Assembly (NCBI GenBank): GCA_965602225.1
Contig: CBFCYE010000011.1
Location: forward strand, 1-64,000
DNA length: 64,000 bases
From: Tenderia sp965602225
GTDB taxonomy: Bacteria > Pseudomonadota > Gammaproteobacteria > Tenderiales > Tenderiaceae
Direction of reading: 5' to 3'
Shown here: positions 44,101-51,690 of the stretch, one piece after another
How positions within the stretch are numbered: the first letter of the stretch is position 1
Layout: every line of letters starts with the position of its first letter
Translations under genes and position numbers: made by a program
Notes under the pieces: generated by a model
What the model saw: the letters and a program-made list of their open reading frames with translations, nothing else
What the model was told of the DNA's origin: nothing
Databases searched by the model: none

Positions 44101-44258
44101 CCGAGGATTGTACGTCCCAGCTTGAAGTCCAGTAGCAGTAGATTGTCTTCGCTAAACTCTTCGGCCTGGACGGTCGCGTGTGTCAACGATAAGGAGAGTG
44201 CCAGTAATCCGGCGATAGCGTGGGCGATTAAACGCTTGGGGCGATGGCGCAATTGCAA
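41172..44258 (-). CDS. Usher-like outer membrane protein with C-terminal SPOR domain
   Basis: 1028 residues. Signal peptide (ending VQAEE); an N-terminal domain ~33-165; then a long region of amphipathic beta-strands (~190-700) with usher-like hallmarks: MERGIQVQGSSHSDTDLYSP, GWEVELLHNGIRVDYQ, GRYDFRDLILYTGANTFELLFYGPAGE. Two Cna-B/SdrD-like sandwich segments follow (SRVFNDIDGDGKFSAGD and LVDFKISSYDGFFVFEHIPHGQYTI). The last ~80 residues, from ITYRLQLGAFGSQASADAAI (940 onward), are a SPOR domain, which binds denuded peptidoglycan glycan strands. A SPOR domain is not a normal part of fimbrial ushers. Same-strand with the glycine-zipper gene, convergent with the chaperone and subunits. Confidence 0.8.
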   Translation of the reverse strand: MQLRHRPKRLIAHAIAGLLALSLSLTHATVQAEEFSEDNLLLLDFKLGRTILGQSVTAYSLNNTIVISLAEASAALEFPIEVDADNGTASGWFLSKDRKFELDINTRTVTIEGISQPLKPSDAISHEYAIYVPLKVFSHWFPADLTLQLTSMAINVEPREPLPSQLRAQRRQQAGKRFVMSPPELPNITTPYRLIGPPIADVSLSYFVRRDTEPQITSATTSWNHSTLLRGDLAYMSSSIYLSGNKDKEVQTARMTLSRDKPYTPSGISRIEVGDILPPSLPGVPQYSMERGIQVQGSSHSDTDLYSPDGNKTRISGDILQGWEVELLHNGIRVDYQIIDVEGRYDFRDLILYTGANTFELLFYGPAGERRTETITRYGGSDAIHAGNLSYQLSASQQNKPLYEQEIDTTIATTDLGTGRYTASLGYGISPNLSVNSTWNSIVTDGTRLNYYGAGFQTDWRFVTLGLSGTKDPLGGTIWDAVINTPYTMRLWGFQTQLQHTQYADSVIATDPNTQTKLTSLSRVILTGKIKSISTRFAATHNRQLNLSTTSYGLDLSTKVGNSRVGNSLSSLVYQDPKEPNKPSGLTGTLYFDSKLFPLLVRGAYNYRLQPERESLQYSLTSDLNIAHDMSMYFGLEYRAVTKVSRYTAGMSWLLKHVTLSPRIIYDSNDTYLGFISATFSLSPKPERSGVLFSGKSMAQSGAVASRVFNDIDGDGKFSAGDKPIPNATVYATQLFRNVDTDEHGTAYLTGLHPGRASDIRLDQESLPDTTMISRHLGNSVQPRPAHWDIIDFPVIITGEIDGKLLQRGDDNMLKPQPGMVVELRDTNNELVDFKISSYDGFFVFEHIPHGQYTITLTAKYKDILTHPAPSVELNENAPDHSGLELIVKAQQAPVTGSFFPKGNEAAIILTVPESVAPEISTPLSSIALPLPTETSLPPITYRLQLGAFGSQASADAAIALLLQRHNSDLLQGLELRVERSNQDARGIFYRVQATGKLDATTAKALCQQFKQRRQNCVVVTKKITTPP

Positions 44259-44345
44259 ATCTGTTATCCCATTGTTGTGGTGTTTGCTGCGCCTTGGCGA
44301 GCAATGGGCGGTGTCCCCCTCAGGGCAACCAGCCTAACTCCGCAT

Positions 44346-44373
44346 GTCCATGAATTATCGTTATTTAATGGAC
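44346..44373. promoter_or_regulatory. Imperfect dyad in the usher/trpG intergenic region
   Basis: GTCCAT at 44346-44351 and ATGGAC at 44368-44373, with further partial pairing inside. Either an operator or a leader hairpin for the usher-like gene. Confidence 0.3.
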
Positions 44374-44502
44374 GGTTAAAGGAGTGTAGCACAGCCTTTT
44401 TTTAAACGGCTAGTTGTCGTTTAGCTATAAAAAATGCGAGGTGCTGGCGTTTGTTGCTTGGTTGTTGCGACTGCCTGATGGGCGTGATTAAAAAACTTTC
44501 CG

Positions 44503-44511
44503 TGCTAGAAT
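44503..44511 (+). promoter_or_regulatory. Extended -10 promoter candidate for trpGDC
   Basis: TG at 44503-44504, one base, then TAGAAT at 44506-44511 (five of six to consensus). A poor -35 (GTGATT) lies 16 bases upstream. The leader to trpG would be ~110 bases. Confidence 0.45.
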
Positions 44512-44628
44512 GCGTGGGTATTTAATGTTGGCTGGTGCAGATTTGTTTGGCTTTATATTCAACGTCGATTTAGCTTGTGAGTGGGTCGAATGCTTGGGTG
44601 TTTTTGAAATGAGATGGGTTGATTAACG

Positions 44629-45213
44629 ATGCTGTTGATGATTGATAACTATGACTCCTTCACCTACAACCTGGTGCAATACTTTGGTGAGCTGGGTGCT
44701 GAGGTGCAGGTTTATCGCAACGATCAGATTACGATTGAACAGATTGAGGCGCTGGCACCGCAACAGCTGGTGGTTTCACCGGGGCCATGTACGCCGAATG
44801 AGGCGGGCATCTCGATTGCGGCTATCAACCACTTTGCCGGCAAACTGCCGATTCTGGGTGTTTGTCTGGGGCACCAGAGTATCGGTCAGGCCTTTGGCGG
44901 CAAGATCGTTCATGCCAAACAAATCATGCATGGCAAGACCTCAATGGTGAAACACAATGATAGTGGTGTCTTCAAAGGGTTGAACAATCCCTTCGAGGTG
45001 ACTCGTTACCACTCATTGGTGATTGAGCGTGAGTCTATGCCTGAATGTCTTGAGATGACTGCCTGGGTTGAAACGGCCGAGGGCGAGATCGATGAGATCA
45101 TGGGTGTGCGTCACAAGGAACTGGCGATTGAAGGGGTGCAGTTTCATCCCGAGTCTATCCTGACCCAACACGGTCATGACCTGATGAAAAACTTTCTCGA
45201 ACAAAAGATCTAA
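44629..45213 (+). CDS. trpG: Anthranilate synthase glutaminase component TrpG
   Basis: 194 residues, class I glutamine amidotransferase. Nucleophile Cys79 in GVCLGHQS and His173/Glu175 in QFHPESIL. Start MLLMIDNYDSFTYNLVQYFG is the family signature. Probably also serves PabB as an amphibolic PabA. Twelve bases before trpD. Confidence 0.95.
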   Translation: MLLMIDNYDSFTYNLVQYFGELGAEVQVYRNDQITIEQIEALAPQQLVVSPGPCTPNEAGISIAAINHFAGKLPILGVCLGHQSIGQAFGGKIVHAKQIMHGKTSMVKHNDSGVFKGLNNPFEVTRYHSLVIERESMPECLEMTAWVETAEGEIDEIMGVRHKELAIEGVQFHPESILTQHGHDLMKNFLEQKI

Positions 45214-45225
45214 AGGAGTCACTTC

Positions 45226-46260
45226 ATGGATATGCAGGGTGCGATTCGTGCGGTCACCGACGGCAAAAATCTAACTGCTGAGCAAATGACTTCGGTGATG
45301 CGGTTGATAATGACTGGTGCTGCGACGCAGGCCCAAATCGGTGGCTTTCTGATTGGTTTGCGGATGAAGGGCGAAACGGTGGACGAGATCACGGCCGCTG
45401 CTCAGGTAATGCGTGAGCTGGCTACACCGGTCAAAATTGAAGGTGATCACCTGGTCGATACCTGTGGCACCGGTGGTGATGCCTCGGGTGCTTTTAATAT
45501 CTCTACAGCTTCGGCCTTTGTTGTTGCCGCCGCCGGTGCGAAAGTCGCCAAACACGGTAATCGTTCCATTTCCAGCAAATCAGGCAGTGCCGATGTGTTG
45601 GAAGCCGCCGGTGTTAGTCTCGACCTGAATGCTGATCAGGTGACTCGTTGCGTAGCTGAAGTAGGTGTTGGCTTTATGTTTGCGCCTAAACATCACGGTG
45701 CCATGAAGCACGCCATCGGCCCGCGTAAGGAGATGGGGGTGCGGACCATCTTTAATGTGCTTGGCCCGCTGACCAATCCGGCTGGCGCACCGAATCAGGT
45801 GCTAGGTGTCTTCAGTGAGCAATGGTTACAGCCATTGGCTGAGGTGCTGGGGCGTCTCGGTAGCAATCATGTCCTAGTGGTTCATTCAGACGACGGCATG
45901 GACGAGATAAGCATTGGCGCGCCGACCCAGGTGGCTGAGCTGAAAGATGGCAAGATTAGCTGTTACAGCATTACGCCGGAACAGTTTGGTATGCAGCGTG
46001 CGGATATCAAACAGATTGCCGTCGATGGTGCTGAGGCCAGTCTGGCCGTTATCAAAAAAGTATTTGCCAATCAGGCTGGCCCGGCGCGTGACATTGTCGT
46101 CCTCAATGCCGGGGCGGCGATCTATGCTGCTGGTTTGGCCGACTCGCTTGAAGCGGGTGTCAGCAAGGCGGCCGAGCTGATTGCCAGTGGTGCCGCGGCT
46201 GAAAAAATGGCGGCCTTGGTTTCGCTTAGTCAACAATTGGGTCAGCAGTTAGCCGGATAG
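45226..46260 (+). CDS. trpD: Anthranilate phosphoribosyltransferase TrpD
   Basis: 344 residues. The PRPP/anthranilate site shows as DTCGTGGDASGAFNIST, AKHGNRSISSKSGSADVLEA and MFAPKHHGAMKH. Converts anthranilate and PRPP to phosphoribosylanthranilate. AAAGGAG lies eight bases before the ATG. Seven bases before trpC. Confidence 0.96.
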   Translation: MDMQGAIRAVTDGKNLTAEQMTSVMRLIMTGAATQAQIGGFLIGLRMKGETVDEITAAAQVMRELATPVKIEGDHLVDTCGTGGDASGAFNISTASAFVVAAAGAKVAKHGNRSISSKSGSADVLEAAGVSLDLNADQVTRCVAEVGVGFMFAPKHHGAMKHAIGPRKEMGVRTIFNVLGPLTNPAGAPNQVLGVFSEQWLQPLAEVLGRLGSNHVLVVHSDDGMDEISIGAPTQVAELKDGKISCYSITPEQFGMQRADIKQIAVDGAEASLAVIKKVFANQAGPARDIVVLNAGAAIYAAGLADSLEAGVSKAAELIASGAAAEKMAALVSLSQQLGQQLAG

Positions 46261-46267
46261 AATAAAG

Positions 46268-47062
46268 ATGAGTCAGCCAGATATTTTACAAAAAATCCTG
46301 CGTCGCAAGGTCGAAGAAGTGGTCGAGCGCAGCTCGACGCTGAGTCTGCGTGAGCTGGCCAAACAGGTGGAGGCGGTAGCGCCGGCGCGTGGTTTTGTCC
46401 GTGCTATTGAAGCAAAGATAACTCAGGGCAATGCCGCAGTGATTGCCGAAATCAAAAAGGCTTCGCCAAGTAAGGGATTGTTGCGCGAAGACTTTCATCC
46501 GGCTGATATTGCCAAATCCTATGAAGAGGGTGGCGCTGCCTGTTTGTCGGTGCTGACCGATGCTGATTTTTTTCAGGGCCACGAGGACTATCTCAAGCAG
46601 GCTAGAGCTGCCTGCAGCCTGCCGGTGATTCGCAAAGACTTTATTATCGATCCCTATCAGGTCTACGAGGCCCGCGCCATGGGTGCCGATTGCATCCTGC
46701 TGATTGTCGCTGCCCTGGGTGATGTCATGTTGCTGGAATTGAGCCAGCTGGCCGATCAGCTGGGCATGGATGTCTTGGTCGAGGTGCATGATGCTCAGGA
46801 GTTGCAACGGGCCTTGAGCCTGCCGCTGAAATTGATAGGCATCAATAATCGCAATCTGCGGACCTTTGATACCTCGCTGCAAACCACCATCGATCTACTG
46901 GCTGATATTGGCGACGATCGTATTGTGGTTACGGAAAGCGGTATTCACAGCGTTGACGATGTGAAGCTGATGCGTGACCACAACGTCAATGCCTTTCTGG
47001 TGGGCGAGGCCTTTATGCGTGCTGATGATCCAGGGCAGCAGTTAAAAAGCCTGTTTTTCTAG
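46268..47062 (+). CDS. trpC: Indole-3-glycerol phosphate synthase TrpC
   Basis: 264 residues, monofunctional TIM barrel without a fused TrpF. Signatures VIAEIKKASPSKGLLREDF, VIRKDFIIDPYQVYEARAMGAD and LIGINNRNLRTF, with catalytic Lys and Glu residues intact (quoted in part). Last gene of the trpGDC operon; trpF, trpB and trpA are elsewhere. Confidence 0.96.
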   Translation: MSQPDILQKILRRKVEEVVERSSTLSLRELAKQVEAVAPARGFVRAIEAKITQGNAAVIAEIKKASPSKGLLREDFHPADIAKSYEEGGAACLSVLTDADFFQGHEDYLKQARAACSLPVIRKDFIIDPYQVYEARAMGADCILLIVAALGDVMLLELSQLADQLGMDVLVEVHDAQELQRALSLPLKLIGINNRNLRTFDTSLQTTIDLLADIGDDRIVVTESGIHSVDDVKLMRDHNVNAFLVGEAFMRADDPGQQLKSLFF

Positions 47063-47193
47063 CCTCTGCCGGTCAATCGTTTCCTTATGTGAACGCTAAA
47101 GTCAGGCTGTATGGCGCCGATAGCTGATAGCAGCGTTCTGTTATTGAGCAGGACGTAAAATAATTCTGATTGGACTTACATTAGGGAGCACAC

Positions 47194-48528
47194 ATGCGTA
47201 AATCTATCCTGTTGAAGGCCTTGGCGCCGACTCTGGTTCTGTTTTCTACCCAGGCGGCGGCGGTGCCGTTTCAGTCTATCGATCCGCGTTCGTTGGGGAT
47301 GGGGGGGGTTGGTGTGGCCTCGGGCACTAGTGCCAATGCCGGTTTTATGAATCCGGCCCTGCTTTCAGCTGCGCATGAGGATGAGGATTTTAGTCTGGAA
47401 CTGCCTATTATTGGGGCGCGTTTTTCTGACCCGGATAGCCTGCTTGATGAAATCGATACTTATCAGGATTCCAATCTTGAGGCCAATTTAACAACGGCTG
47501 TAGATGCTTTTAATGCGGCAGTTGCTGCTGCGAATGTGCCTAATGCAATCACTGAGGCGGGTAATGTGGCAAGTGCTACTAGGGCTGTGCAGGCACAGTT
47601 AAATAAACTAGATAACAAGCCAATCCAGGGTGAGGTCTTCGGCGGAATGGTGATCGGCATTCCGAGCAAGAAAATTGGCGCTTCTTTAAACTTGAACGCA
47701 TACGTTGTTGCTGGCGGTGTGTTTGATTATACGACTGGCGCTGGTAGCGATGATGCGATGCTGCAGGGGATAATTACCGCTGCTGATGCTGTTGCTACTT
47801 TGGCAGATCCCGCGCAACTGTCAGGCGATAGTTTTGTTACAGCCCAGGATACTGGTACAGATGTGGTCTCTAATCTGACTTCGAATTTGGCTGCCCGTGG
47901 AGCGGTGATCTCCGAGGTTGGTCTGTCGCTGTCACGTGAAGTTAATATTGGCGGTCATGATGTCGCGGTTGGGATCACTCCGAAGCTGGTCAAGGTGAAA
48001 ACCTTTCACTATGTCCTGGGTGCTAACACTGCCGACTTTGATTCAGAAAAGGGCACTAAGGACTATAGTGACTTTAATATTGATGTCGGTATTGCCAAGG
48101 ATTACGGCAATAGTTGGAAAACCGGCCTGGTGGTAAAAAACCTGATTGGTAAGGAGTATGAGACCGCTCCATTTGCTTCACCGGGTCTGGCTGCCGTTCC
48201 ATCTGCCACAATTAAGGTTGACCCGCAGGTACGCCTGGGTATTGCGCATAGTAACGAATGGTTGACGGTTGCCGCCGATTTGGATGTGACAGAAAACGAG
48301 CCGGTGGGGTTTGAGACCAAGACTCAGTATCTGGGGCTTGGTGTTGAGGCGGATCTATTTGACTGGGTGCAGTTTCGTGCCGGTTATCGTCACAACCTAA
48401 GTGATTCTGATACCAGTATCCCAACCATCGGTTTTGGATTTTCACCTTTTGGTGTGCATATGGATTTGGCGCTGGCGGGCAACAGCGACGAGGCCGCAGT
48501 GTCCTTTCAGTTGGGGTTCCGTTTCTAA
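47194..48528 (+). CDS. TraF_2/FadL-like outer membrane protein, copy 1
   Basis: 444 residues. Signal peptide ending QAAAVP, followed by the family opening FQSIDPRSLGMGGVGVASGT and NAGFMNPALLS, then an outer-membrane beta-barrel of FadL/OmpP1 type ending in SFQLGFRF with a terminal Phe for BAM recognition. Databases often call this family conjugal transfer protein TraF, but no conjugation genes are present. Paralogous to the next gene. Possible role in uptake or efflux of hydrophobic compounds. Confidence 0.85.
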   Translation: MRKSILLKALAPTLVLFSTQAAAVPFQSIDPRSLGMGGVGVASGTSANAGFMNPALLSAAHEDEDFSLELPIIGARFSDPDSLLDEIDTYQDSNLEANLTTAVDAFNAAVAAANVPNAITEAGNVASATRAVQAQLNKLDNKPIQGEVFGGMVIGIPSKKIGASLNLNAYVVAGGVFDYTTGAGSDDAMLQGIITAADAVATLADPAQLSGDSFVTAQDTGTDVVSNLTSNLAARGAVISEVGLSLSREVNIGGHDVAVGITPKLVKVKTFHYVLGANTADFDSEKGTKDYSDFNIDVGIAKDYGNSWKTGLVVKNLIGKEYETAPFASPGLAAVPSATIKVDPQVRLGIAHSNEWLTVAADLDVTENEPVGFETKTQYLGLGVEADLFDWVQFRAGYRHNLSDSDTSIPTIGFGFSPFGVHMDLALAGNSDEAAVSFQLGFRF

Positions 48529-48555
48529 TATTCACTCGATTAGTATAAATCGCGT

Positions 48556-48588
48556 AAAAGGCCCCGCCATTACTGGCGGGGCCTTTTT
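48556..48588 (+). terminator. Rho-independent terminator between the two TraF_2 genes
   Basis: AAAAGGCCCCGCCA, loop TTAC, TGGCGGGGCCTTTTT: an almost perfect 14-bp stem with T-tract. Confidence 0.92.
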
Positions 48589-48697
48589 ATTTTGGCGGGA
48601 TTGGTTTTGGGAATTGGGTTAAAATCGCCGATTGATTGTTGCTGGTGTAAGACAGATGTTGGTTTGTGGTGAGAATAAAGAGAAGGAAAGTGGGTGC

Positions 48698-49945
48698 ATG
48701 GCCAGAATAACGTTACAGCTAGGCGGTCTGATGTCCGTTCTGGCATTGTTTTCAGCGCAGGTGTCAGCCTTGCCATTTTCCCCGATTGAACCCCGCTCGT
48801 TTGCCCTGGGGGGAACAGGGGTTTCCTCGGCCTCGAATGCCAATGCCGGTTTTTTAAACCCGGCGCTGTTGGCTGTAAACGAGCGCGATGAGGCGCTTGT
48901 GTTGCATGCCCCTGTACTTGGGTTTCGTTATTTCGACAAACAAAATGTGATGGATTCGCTGGCCAATTATCAGCGCATTGGCGCCGAGGCCTCCTACGAT
49001 ACTGTGCTGCATGATTTTAATAATGCCATCTATGTGAATAACAATGTCAATGAATCGCTGGTGAATATTGGCGGCTGGGCAAACGTGATGCGCACCCGCA
49101 TTCCAGACCTGGCCAATAAATCTGTTCAGCAGGAGTTTATGGCGGCGGCTGTGGTGGGTATTCCACATGAGAAGCTAAATATGACCTTTAGCCTGAGCAG
49201 CAAAATTCTGGGTGGTGGTGTGGTTGATATTGCTGATAGTGATTTAACCGAGCTGGATAGGATTATTAAAGAGGCGGACGATGCTTCGCTCTTAAGTACG
49301 GAATCATTTGATTCAACTCAATTTGCTTCGCGATTTCGTGGTCGGGGTTTGAGCACCACTGAGTTTGGGTTGTCCATAGCGCGGCAATACAGCTTTGCCG
49401 GGCATGACATTGCTGTTGGGGTAACGCCGAAATATATCCAGGCGACCAGCTTTGATTATGCTACGTATATCAGTACAGCTGATTTTGAAACCGATTTGAA
49501 TAAAAAGAGCCACTCGGCCTTTGATGTTGATGTGGGTGCGGCCAAGTCTTATGGCAATGGTTGGAGCACCGGCGTTGCCATCAAGAATCTGATTGGGCAA
49601 AAGTATCAGACCAGCTTGGATAATGAGATCAGAATCAAGCCGCAGGCACGTATCGGTATTTCTCACGCAATGAAATGGGTCGCGGTTGCGGTGGATATGG
49701 ATTTGAACAAAAGCCAATCGCTAGGCTTTGATTCGGAAACGCAATACCTGGGTATTGGGGCCGAGCTGAATGTGTTTGATATGAGCACCATCCGTATAGG
49801 TTATCGCTCTAATATGAGTGATGTTGACACCAGTCTTGCCACGGTTGGCCTAGGCATAAAGGTTTACGGTGTGCAGGTTGATCTTGCCGCGGGTGCCAAT
49901 GAAGATGAGATTGATTTTGCCGCCCAGGCGAGCTTTCGATTTTAA
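48698..49945 (+). CDS. TraF_2/FadL-like outer membrane protein, copy 2
   Basis: 415 residues from the ATG at 48698, which has AAGGAAAG seven bases upstream and directly begins a signal peptide (MARITLQLGGLMSVLALFSA). Same opening as copy 1: FSPIEPRSFALGGTGVSSAS and NAGFLNPALLA. Ends in AQASFRF. Clear tandem paralogue of the preceding gene but diverged in loops, and with its own promoter region because a terminator separates them. Confidence 0.85.
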   Translation: MARITLQLGGLMSVLALFSAQVSALPFSPIEPRSFALGGTGVSSASNANAGFLNPALLAVNERDEALVLHAPVLGFRYFDKQNVMDSLANYQRIGAEASYDTVLHDFNNAIYVNNNVNESLVNIGGWANVMRTRIPDLANKSVQQEFMAAAVVGIPHEKLNMTFSLSSKILGGGVVDIADSDLTELDRIIKEADDASLLSTESFDSTQFASRFRGRGLSTTEFGLSIARQYSFAGHDIAVGVTPKYIQATSFDYATYISTADFETDLNKKSHSAFDVDVGAAKSYGNGWSTGVAIKNLIGQKYQTSLDNEIRIKPQARIGISHAMKWVAVAVDMDLNKSQSLGFDSETQYLGIGAELNVFDMSTIRIGYRSNMSDVDTSLATVGLGIKVYGVQVDLAAGANEDEIDFAAQASFRF

Positions 49946-49955
49946 GCGGAACTGG

Positions 49956-50005
49956 ATTTAGACATAAAAAAGCCCGGTTTATACCGGGCTTTTTTATGTC
50001 TAAAT
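49956..50005. terminator. Perfect 23-bp inverted repeat, bidirectional terminator
   Basis: Left arm 49956-49978, loop TTAT at 49979-49982, right arm 49983-50005; all 23 pairs match, with GCCCGGT/ACCGGGC at the core and A6/T6 flanks followed by GACAT/ATGTC. Lies between convergent TraF_2 copy 2 and vfr and serves both. Confidence 0.93.
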
Positions 50006-50017
50006 TAAATGCTGCTA

Positions 50018-50659
50018 TCAACGTGTGCCAAACACGACGATGGTCTTGCCTTTGGCTGAGATCAGGTTTTGTTGTTCCAGGCTCTTCAATACTCGACCAA
50101 CCATCTCGCGTGAGCAACCGACAATGCGCCCCAGTTCCTGGCGGGTGATCTTGATTTGCATGCCATCCGGATGGGTGATGGCATCGGGTTGCTGGCATAG
50201 ATCAAGTAATGTCTTGGCAACCCGGCCGCTGACATCCATAAAGGCTAAACGGGTGGCCATGTCTGAGGTGCGGCGCAGACGCAGGGCCATCTGTGAGGCC
50301 ATCTGGAAAATGATCTCAGTATGATCCTTGGCCATTTGCCGGAACCGTTCATAGCTGATTTCGGCTACTTCACAGTCACCACGGGCGCGGATCCAGGCGC
50401 TGCGTTCCGGGTCGTCGCTAAACAGGCCCATTTCACCAAAAAAGTCACCGGCGTTGAGATAGGCCAGCACCATTTCATTGCCATCATCATCTTCCGAGAC
50501 CACGCTAACCGAGCCGGCGGTGATGTAATACAGCGAATCTGGCGTATCACCACCGTGAATGATGACGCTTTTATTGGGGTAGGTGCGCCGATGGCAGTGA
50601 GTCAGAAAGCTCTCTATTGCCGGGCTGGTTTTGGGTGTGTTGGTTTTGGCTAATGTCAT
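50018..50659 (-). CDS. vfr: CRP/Vfr-type cAMP-responsive transcription regulator
   Basis: 213 residues: cyclic-nucleotide-binding domain (~25-125, with GDFFGEMGLFSDDPERSAWIRA where the E and R-S contact cAMP phosphate) and a C-terminal winged helix (ITRQELGRIVGCSREMVGRVLK). The sequence RETVGR-like recognition helix appears as SREMVGRVL, as in CRP and Vfr. Likely global regulator of virulence-like surface functions and carbon use. Diverges from the OsmC gene with a ~104-base shared region. Confidence 0.9.
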   Translation of the reverse strand: MTLAKTNTPKTSPAIESFLTHCHRRTYPNKSVIIHGGDTPDSLYYITAGSVSVVSEDDDGNEMVLAYLNAGDFFGEMGLFSDDPERSAWIRARGDCEVAEISYERFRQMAKDHTEIIFQMASQMALRLRRTSDMATRLAFMDVSGRVAKTLLDLCQQPDAITHPDGMQIKITRQELGRIVGCSREMVGRVLKSLEQQNLISAKGKTIVVFGTR

Positions 50660-50763
50660 TTTTTTCTCATAATGTTGCTGTCCCTTTTATTTGTATCGGC
50701 AAATAGGGGCTAGTGTTTGAGTTATCATACGGCCTATCTAAATATAGACCCAAGGAGTGATAA

Positions 50764-51195
50764 ATGAAGGCGCGCATCAAGTGGGTGGACAACGCTATGT
50801 TTGTAGCCGAATCTGGCAGCGGTCATGCCGTGGTGATCGATGGCCCGCCGGATGGTGGTGGTCGCAACATGGGTATGCGGCCGATGGAGATGCTGCTGAT
50901 GGGCACCGGTGCTTGTAGTGCTTACGACGTGTTGTTGATCCTGCGCAAAGGCCGCCACTCGGTGACTGACTGTGTCTGTGAAGTCTCGGCCGAACGGGCC
51001 GATGAGGTGCCGTCGGTGTTTACCAAGATTCATCTGCACTTCATTGTCAGCGGTGATGGTTTGAAGGAAAGTGTGGTCAAACGGGCGGTGCAGTTGTCGG
51101 CTGAAAAATATTGCTCCGCCTCTATTATGTTGGGCAAGACCGCCGAGATCAGCCATGATTTTGAAATCATCACAGCACAAGGTGATGTGGCGTGA
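50764..51195 (+). CDS. OsmC family protein (YhfA-like)
   Basis: 143 residues. OsmC fold with the reactive cysteine in GTGACSAYDVLLILRKGR and the second in KYCSASIMLGKTAEI. YhfA-like genes sit next to crp/vfr in many Gammaproteobacteria, as here. Members reduce organic peroxides; YhfA itself is uncharacterised. AAGGAG seven bases upstream. Confidence 0.87.
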   Translation: MKARIKWVDNAMFVAESGSGHAVVIDGPPDGGGRNMGMRPMEMLLMGTGACSAYDVLLILRKGRHSVTDCVCEVSAERADEVPSVFTKIHLHFIVSGDGLKESVVKRAVQLSAEKYCSASIMLGKTAEISHDFEIITAQGDVA

Positions 51196-51590
51196 TCAAA
51201 CCAAAGCCCACCTCCGGTATGCGTCATGTCGCGCTATTTGTTAGCGACCTTGAGGCCTGTGAGCAGTTTTACGTCGAGCTGCTGGGGATGCAGGTGGAAT
51301 GGCGTCCCGATCCGGATAACGTTTATCTCTGTTCCGGCAATGACAACCTGGCCCTGCATCGGGCGCCGGAGGGCTACGATATGTCTGGCGATCAGGTCCT
51401 GGATCACATTGGTTTTATCATCGACGATATTGATCAGGTCAGTGTCTGGTTCGATTTTCTACGTGGGCATGACATCAAAATGAAGACTGAGCCGCGTACC
51501 CATCGCGACGGTGCGCGTAGTTTCTATTGTTATGATCCAGGTGGTACTACAGTGCAGATGATTCATCACCCGCCCATTGTTTCCAAATAG
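51192..51590 (+). CDS. VOC-family (glyoxalase/dioxygenase fold) protein
   Basis: 132 residues from a GTG overlapping the previous stop. A single vicinal-oxygen-chelate domain: MRHVALFVSDLEACEQFYVELLGM at the start with a His metal ligand, LDHIGFIIDDID in the middle and FYCYDPGGTTVQMIHHP at the end. Substrate unknown. Coupled to the OsmC gene, suggesting a joint detoxification role. Confidence 0.85.
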   Translation: MIKPKPTSGMRHVALFVSDLEACEQFYVELLGMQVEWRPDPDNVYLCSGNDNLALHRAPEGYDMSGDQVLDHIGFIIDDIDQVSVWFDFLRGHDIKMKTEPRTHRDGARSFYCYDPGGTTVQMIHHPPIVSK

Positions 51591-51690
51591 GCGTGCAAAA
51601 ATAGCTCCCAAATTCGGGCGAAATAATAGATAATTCGCGCCTTTCCTGAGCGTGAGCGCTTGGGTTGTTGGATAGTTAGGAGGCGGCGTA

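Larger units (their letters stand above)
44259..44628. other. 370-bp divergent intergenic region between the usher-like gene and trpG
   Basis: Holds the usher leader on the minus strand, including a GC-rich foldable stretch (TTGCTCGCC/GGCGCAGCAA, ~44284-44304) and an imperfect dyad at 44346-44373, and on the plus strand a candidate trpG promoter. No gene seen. I compared the minus-strand leader with the GEMM riboswitch pattern and did not find it. Confidence 0.55.

Noticed and set aside
44259..44410. Cyclic-di-GMP (GEMM) riboswitch in the usher leader
   Set aside because: The leader is GC-rich and foldable, but the conserved GEMM core and its paired helices could not be matched.
47194..49945. 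TraF-type genes as evidence of a conjugative element
   Set aside because: The family name is historical. No relaxase, coupling protein, pilus assembly or integrase genes are present, and the proteins are FadL-like barrels.
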